Source: Desulfovibrio sp. | GTDB taxonomy: Bacteria; Desulfobacterota; Desulfovibrionia; Desulfovibrionales; Desulfovibrionaceae | Length of the DNA stretch: 64,000 nt | Assembly: GCA_017454855.1 (NCBI GenBank) | Contig: JAFTCE010000023.1 | Location: 1-64,000 of the forward strand | Direction of reading: 5' to 3' | Notes under the pieces: generated by a model | Databases searched by the model: none | The model's input: only the letters and a program-made list of their open reading frames with translations | What the model was told of the DNA's origin: nothing | Shown here: in pieces, positions 9,488-18,110 of the stretch | Numbering within the stretch: the stretch's first letter is position 1 | Layout: each line of letters begins with the position of its first letter | Translations under genes and position numbers: made by a program

Positions 9488-10258
9488 TTACATGCCTGCC
9501 CAGCTGAAGTCCATGAGAAAGGCGCAGAAAACCGCGCACCATAACAATAATCGCGGAAAATGCAGCCTGGCCACGAGCCAGGCCGCAAGAAGCAGGGACA
9601 CCATGCCAAGAGTGCATCCCGGCCAGGGGAATGGTTGTACGCTGCTGTACGGTAGATGCCAGAGGGCCAGGGCCGTCAGCAGGGCATTGGCTATCTTGAG
9701 TCTGTCAGCCCAGTTGATGGCGTCCATTTGTCGTAAAAGTACAAGTGTCGCTAATCCCCGGCGCAGGGCATAAAAAAAACTGGAAATCCTGAACAATATC
9801 TGCATGATACAGAGAATGATGGACACAACCAGGGCCTGACGTATATAGCCACAGAGCATCAAGTTGACGCAGACAAGCGCCCACAGTGGCAGCAAAGTGC
9901 CGCTAAACAGGGCATCTCCCAAGGCAGAGAGCGTGGTAGCCAGGGGTTGGCGTATGGAAGTGACGGCTGTAGGGGGCAGGATGCCTGTGGCGATATTTTC
10001 TTCTAGAGCGAGCAGAATGCCTGCATAAAGAGGAACGAGAAAAGGATGTGTGTTGCTTGATCCGGTATACCGGGCAAAGGCTGTGGCTTGTTTTGCTGGC
10101 GACGGATAGAGATGGCGCAGGGCAGGTTCCAGCATGAAAGCCATACCGATGTGCTGCATGCCCCTGGACGTCATGACCGCATTGATGCACGCTGTGCGCG
10201 CAAGGCAGACAAGGGCGATGCGAGTGGGATACATGGCAACACCGTAACAGTTTCGCAT
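9488..10258 (-). CDS. PTS mannose/fructose/sorbose-class IID permease component
   Basis: About 256 residues from ATG 10258; TTG 10273 or ATG 10234 are possible alternatives. The N-terminal segment with SRGMQHIGMAFMLEPALRHL and the later NTHPFLVPLYAGILLALEE match the conserved core of IID proteins, and the C-terminal half holds several hydrophobic membrane segments. IID normally forms the sugar channel with IIC, fed by IIA and IIB. None of those partners is in the window, so either they are encoded elsewhere or this is a leftover from a reduced system. It begins 24 bp after rsmI and ends 50 bp before ptsH. Confidence 0.82.
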   Translation of the reverse strand: MRNCYGVAMYPTRIALVCLARTACINAVMTSRGMQHIGMAFMLEPALRHLYPSPAKQATAFARYTGSSNTHPFLVPLYAGILLALEENIATGILPPTAVTSIRQPLATTLSALGDALFSGTLLPLWALVCVNLMLCGYIRQALVVSIILCIMQILFRISSFFYALRRGLATLVLLRQMDAINWADRLKIANALLTALALWHLPYSSVQPFPWPGCTLGMVSLLLAAWLVARLHFPRLLLWCAVFCAFLMDFSWAGM

Positions 10259-10282
10259 GTTCGGCACGAACAACCCAGTCGA

Positions 10283-11122
10283 TCAGTCCAGGGTGGTCGT
10301 GCGCAACAGGGCGTAAAGCTCCTTGCCGTTCCAACCGCAGACGCGTTCTTGAAGGCGGCGGACAATCTGGCGGGGCTTGCCGCCCAGGGCAACCTCTTCT
10401 TGGAGGTACAGTTCCACCTGATGGAGTGGAGTGCGCAAGGTTGCTTCCGGTGGGCCTATGATTATGGTCAATTCGCCCAGAAGTTCATCGGGAAGGTCAG
10501 CGTACTCCTCCAGTCGGCCAAGTATAAATTCCTCGTGTTCCTTGGTCAATTCCCTGCAGACAGCCAAATCGCGCGAACCAAGAACGGCAGCGGCGCGCAG
10601 CAGGCTTTCTTTGAGCCTGTCCTTGCGTTCAAAAAAAATGAGCGTACATGGTGTGGCCGCAAAAGCCCGAAACAGGGCATCACGTCCGGCATTGTCACGC
10701 GGGAGAAAGCCCAGGAAAGCGTACGGCAGTGGTGCTATGCCCGCTGCCGAAAGGGCTGCAACGGGAGCTGAAGGGCCTGGCAGGGGAGAAACGGGCAATT
10801 TTTCAGCCCGACAACTGCGCACCAGACGGTATCCAGGGTCGGCCACAAGTGGTGTGCCCGCATCGGAGACCAATGCAATATTGGCGCCCTTGCGTAACAG
10901 TGCCAAGACATGTTCCTGACGTTCTTTTTCGTTGTGGTCATGAAAGCTCAACAGGTGCTTGGCCTCAATGCCGCATTGCCAGAGTAGGCGGGCGGTGCGG
11001 CGCGTGTCCTCAGCCAGGATCACGTCAACTTCGCCGAGAATGCGTCGTGCGCGCGGGGAGAGGTCACCAGGGTTGCCAAGGGGTGTGGCGACGATCCAGA
11101 GGCGATTCGCAGGTGAAGGCAT
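10283..11122 (-). CDS. rsmI: 16S rRNA (cytidine1402-2'-O)-methyltransferase RsmI
   Basis: 279 residues from ATG 11122, which has GGAG 11 bases upstream; an earlier ATG at 11149 is possible. The family signatures are [16 protein letters not shown] at the N-terminus, AEDTRRTARLL, VSDAGTPLVADPGYRLV and LPGPSAPVAALSAAG. It methylates the 2'-O of C1402 in the ribosomal decoding centre with SAM. It overlaps the 3' end of the YraN gene by about 59 bases, a common pairing of these two genes. Confidence 0.95.
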   Translation of the reverse strand: MPSPANRLWIVATPLGNPGDLSPRARRILGEVDVILAEDTRRTARLLWQCGIEAKHLLSFHDHNEKERQEHVLALLRKGANIALVSDAGTPLVADPGYRLVRSCRAEKLPVSPLPGPSAPVAALSAAGIAPLPYAFLGFLPRDNAGRDALFRAFAATPCTLIFFERKDRLKESLLRAAAVLGSRDLAVCRELTKEHEEFILGRLEEYADLPDELLGELTIIIGPPEATLRTPLHQVELYLQEEVALGGKPRQIVRRLQERVCGWNGKELYALLRTTTLD

Positions 11123-11507
11123 GGCGGTAATGCTCCGGATAGAGGGCATTGCCCTGGCGTACAATGCAAACTACGTCAAAACGGCATGGTCTGCCCCAGG
11201 CATCGTGGGCAGCAAGCCAGGCTACGGCTGCACGGCAAAGGGTGCGGCGTTTTGCCGGGGTAAGACCGGCGGCTGGCCCTCCATAGTTGGCGCTGCTGCG
11301 GGTCTTTACCTCCACAAAAACCACGGTGTCACCGTCCTGGCAGACCATATCCAGTTCTAGCCTGCCCTTGCGCCAGTTGCGATCCAACAGGACAAAGCCC
11401 GCGCTGAGAAGCAGGCTGCAGGCCGCCTCTTCCCCTTGCGAACCCAGTTGGAGATGAACCGCTTCCCGGCTTGGGGGCTTCCTATCCTCTGCGTGCTGTG
11501 GGGTCAT
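11064..11507 (-). CDS. YraN/UPF0102 family endonuclease-like protein
   Basis: 147 residues. The core [20 protein letters not shown] with [10 protein letters not shown] is the PD-(D/E)XK-like fold of UPF0102 (E-x-D...E-V-K). The biochemical role is not settled for the family; a nuclease or Holliday-junction-resolvase-like fold is established from sequence only. Its ATG overlaps the rnhB stop as ATGA, and its 3' end overlaps rsmI, so the three are a tight translational unit. Confidence 0.9.
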   Translation of the reverse strand: MTPQHAEDRKPPSREAVHLQLGSQGEEAACSLLLSAGFVLLDRNWRKGRLELDMVCQDGDTVVFVEVKTRSSANYGGPAAGLTPAKRRTLCRAAVAWLAAHDAWGRPCRFDVVCIVRQGNALYPEHYRHAFTCESPLDRRHTPWQPW

Positions 11508-12244
11508 AGGAACCGCCCCTGTTCTGGCTTGGGCCGAGTTGGCGCAACGCCCTGGAAGGTCAGACGGTGCAGGGGACAGGGGCCAAGGCGTCGCAGGGCC
11601 TGAAGATGCTCTTGCGTTCCGTAGCCCTTGTGTTTTTCAAAACCATATCCGGACCAACGTCGGGCCAGCAGGCGCATGAGACGATCTCGGAACGTCTTGG
11701 CCAAGATGGACGCCGCTGAAATGGCGGGTTCGCTCTTGTCTCCGCCGACAATGGCCTGTTGGCCAGGGAGCTGCGCCCTGTGTCCCTTGTGCCAATGGGC
11801 GGTAAGAATGGCTGTGGGCACGGTCATGTTGCCGTCTACGAGCAAGAGCGTCGGCGTTTGGCGCAAGACGCGCACGGCATGGCTCATGGCCACAAAGGTG
11901 GATTGCAAGATGTTGATGCGGTCAATGGTGCGGGGCCAGACGACGCCAAGCCCCCAGGCCAACGCGCTGGCCCTGATGGCCGTATTCAGCCTTTCGCGCA
12001 ATGTTGCGCTGCAAGCCTTGGAATCGTTGAGGCCGGGCAGGTCATACCTGGCTGGCAGAATGACGGCGGCGGCCACCACAGGACCTGCCAGGCAGCCGCG
12101 CCCAGCCTCGTCGAGTCCAGCCGTCAAGGAAGAGGGTGTACGCACCGAAATCGAACGCAGGCGAGACGAAACCGGCTTACAGCAGGAAAAAAGGCTTTCT
12201 GCGTAAGAGCGCGGACTGTGCGCATTCATGCCTGACTGCACCAT
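11504..12244 (-). CDS. rnhB: Ribonuclease HII
   Basis: 246 residues from ATG 12244 or 241 from ATG 12229; neither has a clear ribosome site. The N-terminal 35 or so residues are extra. The catalytic pair DE in [19 protein letters not shown], the later VDGN Asp and the [16 protein letters not shown] segment are all present. It removes ribonucleotides and RNA primers from DNA-RNA hybrids. It lies 114 bp downstream of rplS, the usual ribosomal neighbour. Confidence 0.95.
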   Translation of the reverse strand: MVQSGMNAHSPRSYAESLFSCCKPVSSRLRSISVRTPSSLTAGLDEAGRGCLAGPVVAAAVILPARYDLPGLNDSKACSATLRERLNTAIRASALAWGLGVVWPRTIDRINILQSTFVAMSHAVRVLRQTPTLLLVDGNMTVPTAILTAHWHKGHRAQLPGQQAIVGGDKSEPAISAASILAKTFRDRLMRLLARRWSGYGFEKHKGYGTQEHLQALRRLGPCPLHRLTFQGVAPTRPKPEQGRFL

Positions 12245-12358
12245 TGTGTGTCTGGTATGCGGGAAGCCTGGATGCCGTCATGCCAACCACAGGGCAGGCA
12301 CACCATGAAGTCTCCGTTCCCTTCCGGCGCGCCTGCGAAAACATATGGCAAGAGAACC

Positions 12359-12706
12359 TTAGAAGCGTCCACGGGGTTTGATGCGCGCGGCCTTGCCCTT
12401 GAGGTTGCGCAGAAAATAGAGGCGGCTGCGGCGTACACGCCCTTGGGTGACGAGTTCCACATGGTCGATGAACGGAGAATTGAGGGGGAAGATACGCTCC
12501 ACCCCTACGCCGTCGGAAATTTTGCGTACCGTAAAGGTCGCATTGGTAGTTCCGCGTTTGATGCGGATGACATTGCCCTGGAAAATCTGGATGCGCTCCT
12601 TTTCCCCTTCCACAATGCGCAGATGCACCTTCACCGTATCGCCTGAACGAAAGGCGGGCATGTCCATGCGCTGATTTTCCCGTTCAATTTTTTTGATGAT
12701 GTCCAT
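12359..12706 (-). CDS. rplS: 50S ribosomal protein L19
   Basis: 115 residues with the ribosome site AAGGAG before ATG 12706. The sequence matches L19 throughout, for example [30 protein letters not shown] and the [20 protein letters not shown]-terminus. It sits at the 30S-50S interface. It follows trmD by 75 bp, as in most bacteria. Confidence 0.98.
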   Translation of the reverse strand: MDIIKKIERENQRMDMPAFRSGDTVKVHLRIVEGEKERIQIFQGNVIRIKRGTTNATFTVRKISDGVGVERIFPLNSPFIDHVELVTQGRVRRSRLYFLRNLKGKAARIKPRGRF

Positions 12707-12780
12707 CGTGAACTCCTTGCATAATGGGGCTCGCGCCGTCCCAAAACTTCCCTTGCAAGCGTGGCCGGGGTTTCAGGAGG

Positions 12781-14076
12781 TTAGAAATAGTCTCCAAGTA
12801 TCCTGTCGGCCAGGATGGCGGCGGCGCTGCGCACCGAAAGGTGGTTGTACCCGAGATAGCGTATGGGTCGCAGTATGGCTTCGCATTGCTCCAGCGCTTC
12901 CGGTGCGAGACCGCGGGCCGTACCAAGGCAGAGCAAGACCGGCCCCTGACGGCATCGGCAACGTACGTCCTTGGGCGTCAGCAAGGGTAAGCGAGACGCT
13001 TTGGAAGGCCAGACTGCGGAACTGGCTATGAGCGTCGGTCGTACTCCGTGCTGTCTGGCCATGCCTTCTGCTGCTTCTTCCAAGGAAGATACAGGGCGCA
13101 CCAGGCCAAGCGCTTGTGCCCGATCCTCATGGCTGCTCCCGCCAGAACCCCGCGTCCAGTGGCGGACAATGTCTTCCAGTATCTTGAGCTGATCGCCCAA
13201 GGGGGTGGCTACATAGAACTCCCCCATGCCATAGCTGCGAGAAATTCGAGATATATCGTGTATATCCAGATTTGTCAAAGAAGAAGCGCCGGATTTTTTG
13301 GCCTCCAGCATGACCGGATAGTGTGTGAGGCAAAAGGACAGATTGCGTCCCGGTCGTTCTCGGGGTATTTTTGCCAGAAAGAGGGCATCCTCTCTGCTGA
13401 GCGGCGCATTGTCGAGCATTTCGGGCCTGAGCCGCAACGTGGTTTGCAGCGCTTGTTCTCTGCGCCAGCGCCTAATACGCTGGTGGTCTCCGCTACGCAG
13501 CGTTTCGGGCACGGGCAGGCCTTCCCAGATTTCCGGTCGCGTGAAATGGGGATATTCCAGCAGGCCAGTGGCAAAGCTTTCGTCCTCTCCGGATTCTTGT
13601 TTGCCCATGAAGCCGGGCATGAGGCGCGCCACGGCTTCCAGCACACAGAGGGCAGCAGCTTCGCCCCCGTTGAGAACCACATCCCCTACGCTCAGCGCTT
13701 CCAGGGGAAAGATGTGCGTCAGCCGTGCGTCAATGCCTTCGTATCTTCCGCAAATAAGTGTTATATCTTCAGCCAGGGCAAGTTCGCAGGCCACTGCCTG
13801 GGTGAGAGGACGCCCCACTGGCGATAGCAGCAGCATCCGGCCTGGACGGTCAATGGCGCGCAGGGCGTCGGCCAGGGGCGCTGCCTGCATGACCATACCT
13901 GGCCCGCCGCCGTAGGGGCTGTCGTCCACATGATGGTGGCGGTCAGCGCTGTAGTCGCGGGGATTGTGGAAACTGCACTGCACGATGCCTGCTTTGAGGG
14001 CGCGTCCCATGAGTCCTGTGGCGAGGGGAGAGACGAAAAACTCGGGAAAAAGGGTGACGATGTGAAAATGCGGCAT
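12781..14076 (-). CDS. trmD: TrmD tRNA (guanine37-N1)-methyltransferase fused to a second SPOUT methyltransferase domain
   Basis: 431 residues from ATG 14076 (MPHFHIVTLFPEFF), the typical TrmD start; the frame is open further upstream but without similarity. Residues 1 to about 240 are TrmD: DSPYGGGPGMVM, CGRYEGIDARL and SVGDVVLNGGEAA form the knotted SAM site. After about residue 250 a second domain starts (NLSFCLTHYPVMLEAKKSG) and ends with LCLGTARGLAPEALEQCEAIL and GYNHLSVRSAAAILADRIL. This resembles the stand-alone SPOUT-like family COG4752. TrmD makes m1G37 and prevents frameshifting; the target of the second domain is unknown. rimM and rpsP, usual partners, are not adjacent. Confidence 0.9.
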   Translation of the reverse strand: MPHFHIVTLFPEFFVSPLATGLMGRALKAGIVQCSFHNPRDYSADRHHHVDDSPYGGGPGMVMQAAPLADALRAIDRPGRMLLLSPVGRPLTQAVACELALAEDITLICGRYEGIDARLTHIFPLEALSVGDVVLNGGEAAALCVLEAVARLMPGFMGKQESGEDESFATGLLEYPHFTRPEIWEGLPVPETLRSGDHQRIRRWRREQALQTTLRLRPEMLDNAPLSREDALFLAKIPRERPGRNLSFCLTHYPVMLEAKKSGASSLTNLDIHDISRISRSYGMGEFYVATPLGDQLKILEDIVRHWTRGSGGSSHEDRAQALGLVRPVSSLEEAAEGMARQHGVRPTLIASSAVWPSKASRLPLLTPKDVRCRCRQGPVLLCLGTARGLAPEALEQCEAILRPIRYLGYNHLSVRSAAAILADRILGDYF

Positions 14077-14112
14077 GAGCGCAGAGTGCCGCAAAATCGC
14101 CTGGGGGACAAG

Positions 14113-14159
14113 AGAAAAAATTCCCTCCTCTTGCCCCGGTCGGAACCAGGGCAGGAGGG
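14113..14159 (-). terminator. Intrinsic terminator upstream of trmD
   Basis: On the minus strand CCCTCCT...AGGAGGG (14123-14159) has an inner TGCCC/GGGCA stem, and it is followed by AATTTTTTCT (14113-14122). It would stop transcripts from the EF-G-like gene. This implies that trmD has its own start within the roughly 35 bp that follow, or relies on read-through. Confidence 0.75.
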
Positions 14160-14202
14160 CAGCAGCCGCCGGGTGCAATTCCCTTTGGAATACTGCTCTC
14201 GC

Positions 14203-14224
14203 TGCCCCGGTGGGCATCGGGGCA
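14203..14224 (-). other. Hairpin just after the EF-G-like gene
   Basis: TGCCCCG-GTGGGCAT-CGGGGCA forms a perfect seven-pair stem 16 bases past the stop codon, without a T run. It may stabilise the 3' end of the message ahead of the true terminator at 14113-14159. Confidence 0.5.
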
Positions 14225-14239
14225 GGAGGAGGGGAGAAG

Positions 14240-16303
14240 CTATTCCGCAGCTATGTGGGCCTTGTGTTCGGCAATGACTTTTTCGGCAATGGGTTGTGGC
14301 GCTTCTTCATAATGGGCAAATTCCATGGTGAAGAAGCCTTGCCCGCCCGTCATGGAGCGCAGATCAGGGGCATAGCGCAAAATTTCGCTCATGGGCACAT
14401 GGGCCTTGATTTCGGTGACGCCTGCCGTGGAATCCGACCCCAGCACCTTGCCGCGTCGTGAGGAAAGGTCGCCGATGACATCGCCCATGCATTCGTCCGG
14501 CACGGAAACGGTGAGCAGCACGATGGGTTCCAGCAGCACGGGCTTGAGCGTTTCCATGGCTTTCTTGAAGGCCAGGGATCCTGCCACCTTGAAGGCCATT
14601 TCGGAGGAATCCACCGTGTGATAACTGCCGTCGTACACCTTGACGCGGAAGTCGACCACCTGGCAGCCAGCCAGGAAGCCACGGCTTGCCGCTTCCTGGA
14701 TGCCCTTGTCAATGGCAGGGATATATTGGCGTGGAATGGCGCCGCCCACAATGGCATCCTCAAACTGATAGCCGGAACCGCGTGGCAGACCCTCCATCTC
14801 AATCCAGCAGTCGCCAAATTGTCCGCGACCACCGGACTGTTTCTTGTGGCGGCCCTGCACTTGGCATTTCCCGCGGACGGTTTCGCGATAGGGAACCTTG
14901 GGCGTTTTGAGAACGATGTCAACCTTGAAGCGACGCTTGGCCTTTTCCACGGAGAGTTCGATGTGCAGCTGTCCCATGCCGGAAAGCAAGATGTCGCCCG
15001 TTTCTTCATCGCGTCCCAGACGCAGGGTGATGTCTTCATCCAGCAGACGCTGCATGGCCGCATACACCTTGTCTTCCTCGCCCTTTTCCTTGGGGGCAAG
15101 GGCATAGGTGATAAGTTGTGGAGGCAGCTCCGGCATGGGCAGAACAAAGGGATGTTTTTCGTCGCAAAGGGTGTCACCGGTGCGGGTATTCTTGAGTTTG
15201 GCCACGGCCAGCAAGGCTCCCGGGCCAAGAGGTTCCTTACACGGCGTTTGCGTTTTGCCCAGGATGTACAGTGGGTTCCCCAGGCGCTCGGTTTCCTCGC
15301 TGCGCATGTTTTTCAGGTTGGCATCGCCGTTGAGTGTGCCGGAGAGGATACGCAATAGGGAAAGCTGGCCTGCGAAGGGATCGGCCAGGGTCTTGAAGAC
15401 AAAGCATGTCAGGGGGCCATCCGCAGCAGGGACGCGTTCTGTGCCTTCCTGTCCTGCAAAGGGCGATCGGTCGAGGGGAGAAGGCAGTAAGGCTTCAATG
15501 GCGTCGAGCAGCGCTTTGCCGCCCTTGTTCTCCAGGGCAGAGCAGGCCAGCACGGGCGTTAGTTCGCCCTTGAGAACGCCGGCGCGCAGGCCAGCGTTTA
15601 AATCTTGCGCTGTAAGGCTGCCTTCCTCCAGATATTTTTCCATGAGAACTTCGTCGCTTTCGGCGATGTTTTCCACGGTGACGTCGTGCAGCATATTCAC
15701 TTCGTCCGTCAGGGATGCGGGTATGTCCGCCTCGACGGTCGAGCCGTTTTCGCCGAACATGTGGGCCTTGCCGGAGAGGATGTCCACAACGCCCACAAAG
15801 GTATCGCCTTGCCGGATGGGTAGCTGCAATACGACGGGCTTGACGCCCAACATGGACAGACCATCAAGGGCCATCTGGAAATCGGCACGATCACGATCCA
15901 TCTTATTGATGACAATGGCGGCTGGCAGCCCTGCGCTGCGCACAACACCCCAGAATTTTTTGGCCAGGGGGCGCACGCCGTCCACGGCGTCGAGGACAAA
16001 GACCACGCTGTCCACGCCCATAAGCAGGCATTCCATGTCACCCGTGAAGTTGCCGTCACCGGGGATATCCAGCAGGAAATGGCGGTTCTTGTTCCAAAGA
16101 TAGGTGGCGCAAGCAGGCTGCACTGAGCCGCGGCGGCGTATTTCTTCCGGCTCGTAATCCAGGCAGGTGGCGCCGTCTTCAACAGCGCCCATACGGCTGA
16201 TGGCTCCGGCCCTGTAGAGCAGCATTTCAGCCAAGGACGTTTTGCCGCACCCGCCGGTGCCGACAAGTGCGAATGTGCGTTGCATTTCCAGTGGACTAGG
16301 CAT
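14240..16303 (-). CDS. EF-G-like translational GTPase with atypical G3 motif
   Basis: 687 residues from ATG 16303, chosen because TTGGAG lies seven bases upstream; ATG 16315 lacks a ribosome site. Domain order is that of elongation factor G. G1 is GTGGCGKTS, G4 is NKMD, and domains II-V follow (for example GRGQFGDCWIEMEGLPRGSG and SYHTVDSSEMAFK). The G3 motif reads DIPGDGNF, where canonical EF-G has DTPGHVDF, so the catalytic His is replaced. This fits the divergent EF-G-like group rather than the main fusA. Its role is uncertain: ribosome recycling or a stress-related task are possibilities. Confidence 0.85.
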   Translation of the reverse strand: MPSPLEMQRTFALVGTGGCGKTSLAEMLLYRAGAISRMGAVEDGATCLDYEPEEIRRRGSVQPACATYLWNKNRHFLLDIPGDGNFTGDMECLLMGVDSVVFVLDAVDGVRPLAKKFWGVVRSAGLPAAIVINKMDRDRADFQMALDGLSMLGVKPVVLQLPIRQGDTFVGVVDILSGKAHMFGENGSTVEADIPASLTDEVNMLHDVTVENIAESDEVLMEKYLEEGSLTAQDLNAGLRAGVLKGELTPVLACSALENKGGKALLDAIEALLPSPLDRSPFAGQEGTERVPAADGPLTCFVFKTLADPFAGQLSLLRILSGTLNGDANLKNMRSEETERLGNPLYILGKTQTPCKEPLGPGALLAVAKLKNTRTGDTLCDEKHPFVLPMPELPPQLITYALAPKEKGEEDKVYAAMQRLLDEDITLRLGRDEETGDILLSGMGQLHIELSVEKAKRRFKVDIVLKTPKVPYRETVRGKCQVQGRHKKQSGGRGQFGDCWIEMEGLPRGSGYQFEDAIVGGAIPRQYIPAIDKGIQEAASRGFLAGCQVVDFRVKVYDGSYHTVDSSEMAFKVAGSLAFKKAMETLKPVLLEPIVLLTVSVPDECMGDVIGDLSSRRGKVLGSDSTAGVTEIKAHVPMSEILRYAPDLRSMTGGQGFFTMEFAHYEEAPQPIAEKVIAEHKAHIAAE

Positions 16304-16654
16304 GATAAACTCCAATGGTAGCTAGGTGACCCGCCTGGGCGGTTGCATGAACGAGGGAAGACCTTGGGCTTCCGGCTGTAAAACAAAAGGTACGTTACAA
16401 GGTTGTTGCAAAAAAGGGAAGAGCCTGGAGCCTGTTTCCTTGTCCTTGACAAGCTGGCCGGGAGAGGTGAATGTTGCCGTATGGATACGGCGTCCGGCGT
16501 GGAAATGTTCGCTTTCCCTGGGGATATTGCCAGGACATCCGTCCTTGAAGGCAGCCGGAGGCGAGGAAGCCGTGATAAGGAAGCAGAATTTTTTAGTTGA
16601 TTTTCGTGTCTTGCGTAACGCGCAACGATCTTCTTACGTGTTGGAGCTTGCGCC
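16304..16654. other. Divergent intergenic region
   Basis: About 350 bp separate the EF-G-like gene (minus) from the plus-strand membrane protein gene. I see no gene in it. A short inverted repeat TTGCG-TAACG-CGCAA lies at 16611-16625, about 30 bp before the plus-strand start, and could be an operator. No convincing -35/-10 pair was found. Confidence 0.5.
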
Positions 16655-17242
16655 ATGACGGTATGGGTCTGGCTCGCTTTAGGCGGGGCGGTCTTCATTG
16701 CGGCCATAATGTTTAGCCTGCGTCTGCGAAGGCGTGGAACCACAAGCCTGGACGATGACCGAGCGCGTGGCCTGGCGCGCATTCGACAGACAAAGGAAGA
16801 AATTTTTGAAGAACAGAACCGCATGACGCTGGGTGAGCATGTCTGCATCGCCCGGGCCGGCCTGGAAGACCTGATGCGCCTGGCTGGCTATGCGCCGTGC
16901 GTGGACATTGCGGATGTCATGCCGCATGAGCAGGAGCTGGTTCTACGCTTGCAGGGAGAAACCTTGCGCGTGCGCTTGCACATGCGTGAATGCCAGCTAC
17001 GTCAGGGCAGGATGGTGCGCCAGCGAGTCTATTGGCGCTTGCAAGGCGCACACATAACTGAAGAATACGACGATCTGGCAGCGCTCATGTGTGCGGTAAG
17101 CCATATTTTGGGTGTCGGACTGGAAGAAGCGGGCGGCGAGTACAAGAATGAGAACCACAAAGAAGGGGGCGATGATATACAGCCCGAAATGCCGCATTTT
17201 GCCCGCCGTTTTGTGCATCGTGGCGTCAGACGCCAGGAGTAG
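16655..17242 (+). CDS. Membrane-anchored protein of unknown function
   Basis: 195 residues; TTGGAG precedes the ATG. A single N-terminal membrane segment (about residues 3-22) is followed by a basic RLRRRG stretch, so the rest is most likely cytoplasmic. The body is charged and predicted helical (ARIRQTKEEIFEEQNRMTLGEH), then a region with WRLQGAHITEEYDDLAALMCAV. No known domain was recognised. It is read away from the EF-G-like gene. Confidence 0.75.
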   Translation: MTVWVWLALGGAVFIAAIMFSLRLRRRGTTSLDDDRARGLARIRQTKEEIFEEQNRMTLGEHVCIARAGLEDLMRLAGYAPCVDIADVMPHEQELVLRLQGETLRVRLHMRECQLRQGRMVRQRVYWRLQGAHITEEYDDLAALMCAVSHILGVGLEEAGGEYKNENHKEGGDDIQPEMPHFARRFVHRGVRRQE

Positions 17243-17426
17243 CTTCCTGGCCCAAGCTTCCCCACAACATTTCCCGCACATCTTCCCGCCGTTTTTCTCT
17301 CTTTCCAGATATCACCTGTTTCCATTTTTCACCTCAAAATACGCCATCCAGGAAAAGACGTGCGCCTTCAGTCAAGGTGCTGTGTCAAATCCTCTCTGTG
17401 GGTGTCAAATAAAGGGGGCCACATCA

Positions 17427-17654
17427 ATGATCGAAACCACTTGCCTGCATTGGAAGGATCAGTATATCGAGCAGGGAAAAGAGGACGCCTATACATCTGT
17501 TGTCCGTAACCTTTTGACGATGAATATGAATGAGGATATGATCATCCGAGCTACCGGCCTTCCCCGTGAAGATGTTCAACGTCTGACGGCTGCGGTGCAG
17601 GGTATGTCATCAAACATAACGGCGGAGTCTGTGGGTGTTTCCCCAGTGCTGTAA
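17427..17654 (+). CDS. Small protein resembling the C-terminal tail of Rpn/PD-(D/E)XK transposase-family proteins
   Basis: 75 residues from ATG 17427, after AAAGGGGG. The sequence YIEQGKEDAYTSVVRNLL followed by an MNEDMIIRATGLPREDVQRL segment matches the tail of Rpn-family recombination-promoting nucleases, where a Glu/Gly-rich repeat leads into a helix pair ending in ATGLSxEEI. The nuclease domain itself is absent. It could be a remnant or a free-standing internal-start product such as those reported for Rpn proteins. Its first 26 bases recur at 17672. Confidence 0.5.
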   Translation: MIETTCLHWKDQYIEQGKEDAYTSVVRNLLTMNMNEDMIIRATGLPREDVQRLTAAVQGMSSNITAESVGVSPVL

Positions 17655-17697
17655 ACCTTGGGGTCGGCACCATGATCGAAACCACCTACCTGCACTT
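17427..17697 (+). repeat. Imperfect direct repeat of a gene start (17427-17452 and 17672-17697)
   Basis: ATGATCGAAACCAC followed by a CCTGCA-containing stretch occurs at 17427 and again at 17672, with about three differences in 26 bases. Similar G-rich bases stand upstream of both. The second copy ends after 18 codons (stop at 17728), next to the transposase remnant, so it looks like the stub of a second gene copy cut off by an insertion. Confidence 0.7.
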
Positions 17698-17826
17698 TTA
17701 TGTAGTACACTTACAGTGTGTCCTCTGACACAAAGCCGTTCCTATGACGCATAAACTACGCACGCTCTCGCCACAGCACCGCTGTCCCACTCGAAGGGGC
17801 AACGGCGGCGTGGTGCTATATGTGGT

Positions 17827-18075
17827 TCATCCGGTAAAGGCGTACTTTGCCTCGTGAATGGCCAATATTCTGAGCTTGAAAAATTCAAGATCTCTGTATC
17901 CATATGCCATCCGCTGGCGTACCTTTATCTTGTCGTTTGTGCCTTCGAGCAGACCAGAGGACACTGGATGGTCATACCAATTCAGAATGCAAAACTTATA
18001 TGGGCTACGGTATTCCCCATTTTCATCAAAGGCTCAATGCCGGATTTGCTAGATCTTTTTTTGTCCAACTGCTTT
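17827..18075 (-). pseudogene. C-terminal remnant of an ISL3-family transposase, frameshifted
   Basis: Reading the minus strand from about 18075, one frame gives SGIEPLMKMGNTVAHIS, which breaks at about 17985. A second frame continues ILNWYDHPVSSGLLEGTNDK, then a KVRQRMAYGYRDLEFFKLRI stretch, and stops at TGA 17827-17829. These are the conserved last 90 or so residues of ISL3 (IS204/IS1001-type) transposases. The upstream catalytic part is missing, so this is a dead fragment. It marks the left boundary of the secreted-protein island. Confidence 0.85.
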
Positions 18076-18110
18076 GCACACAGGAAACATATGCGAAAGG
18101 AGTGATGGTT

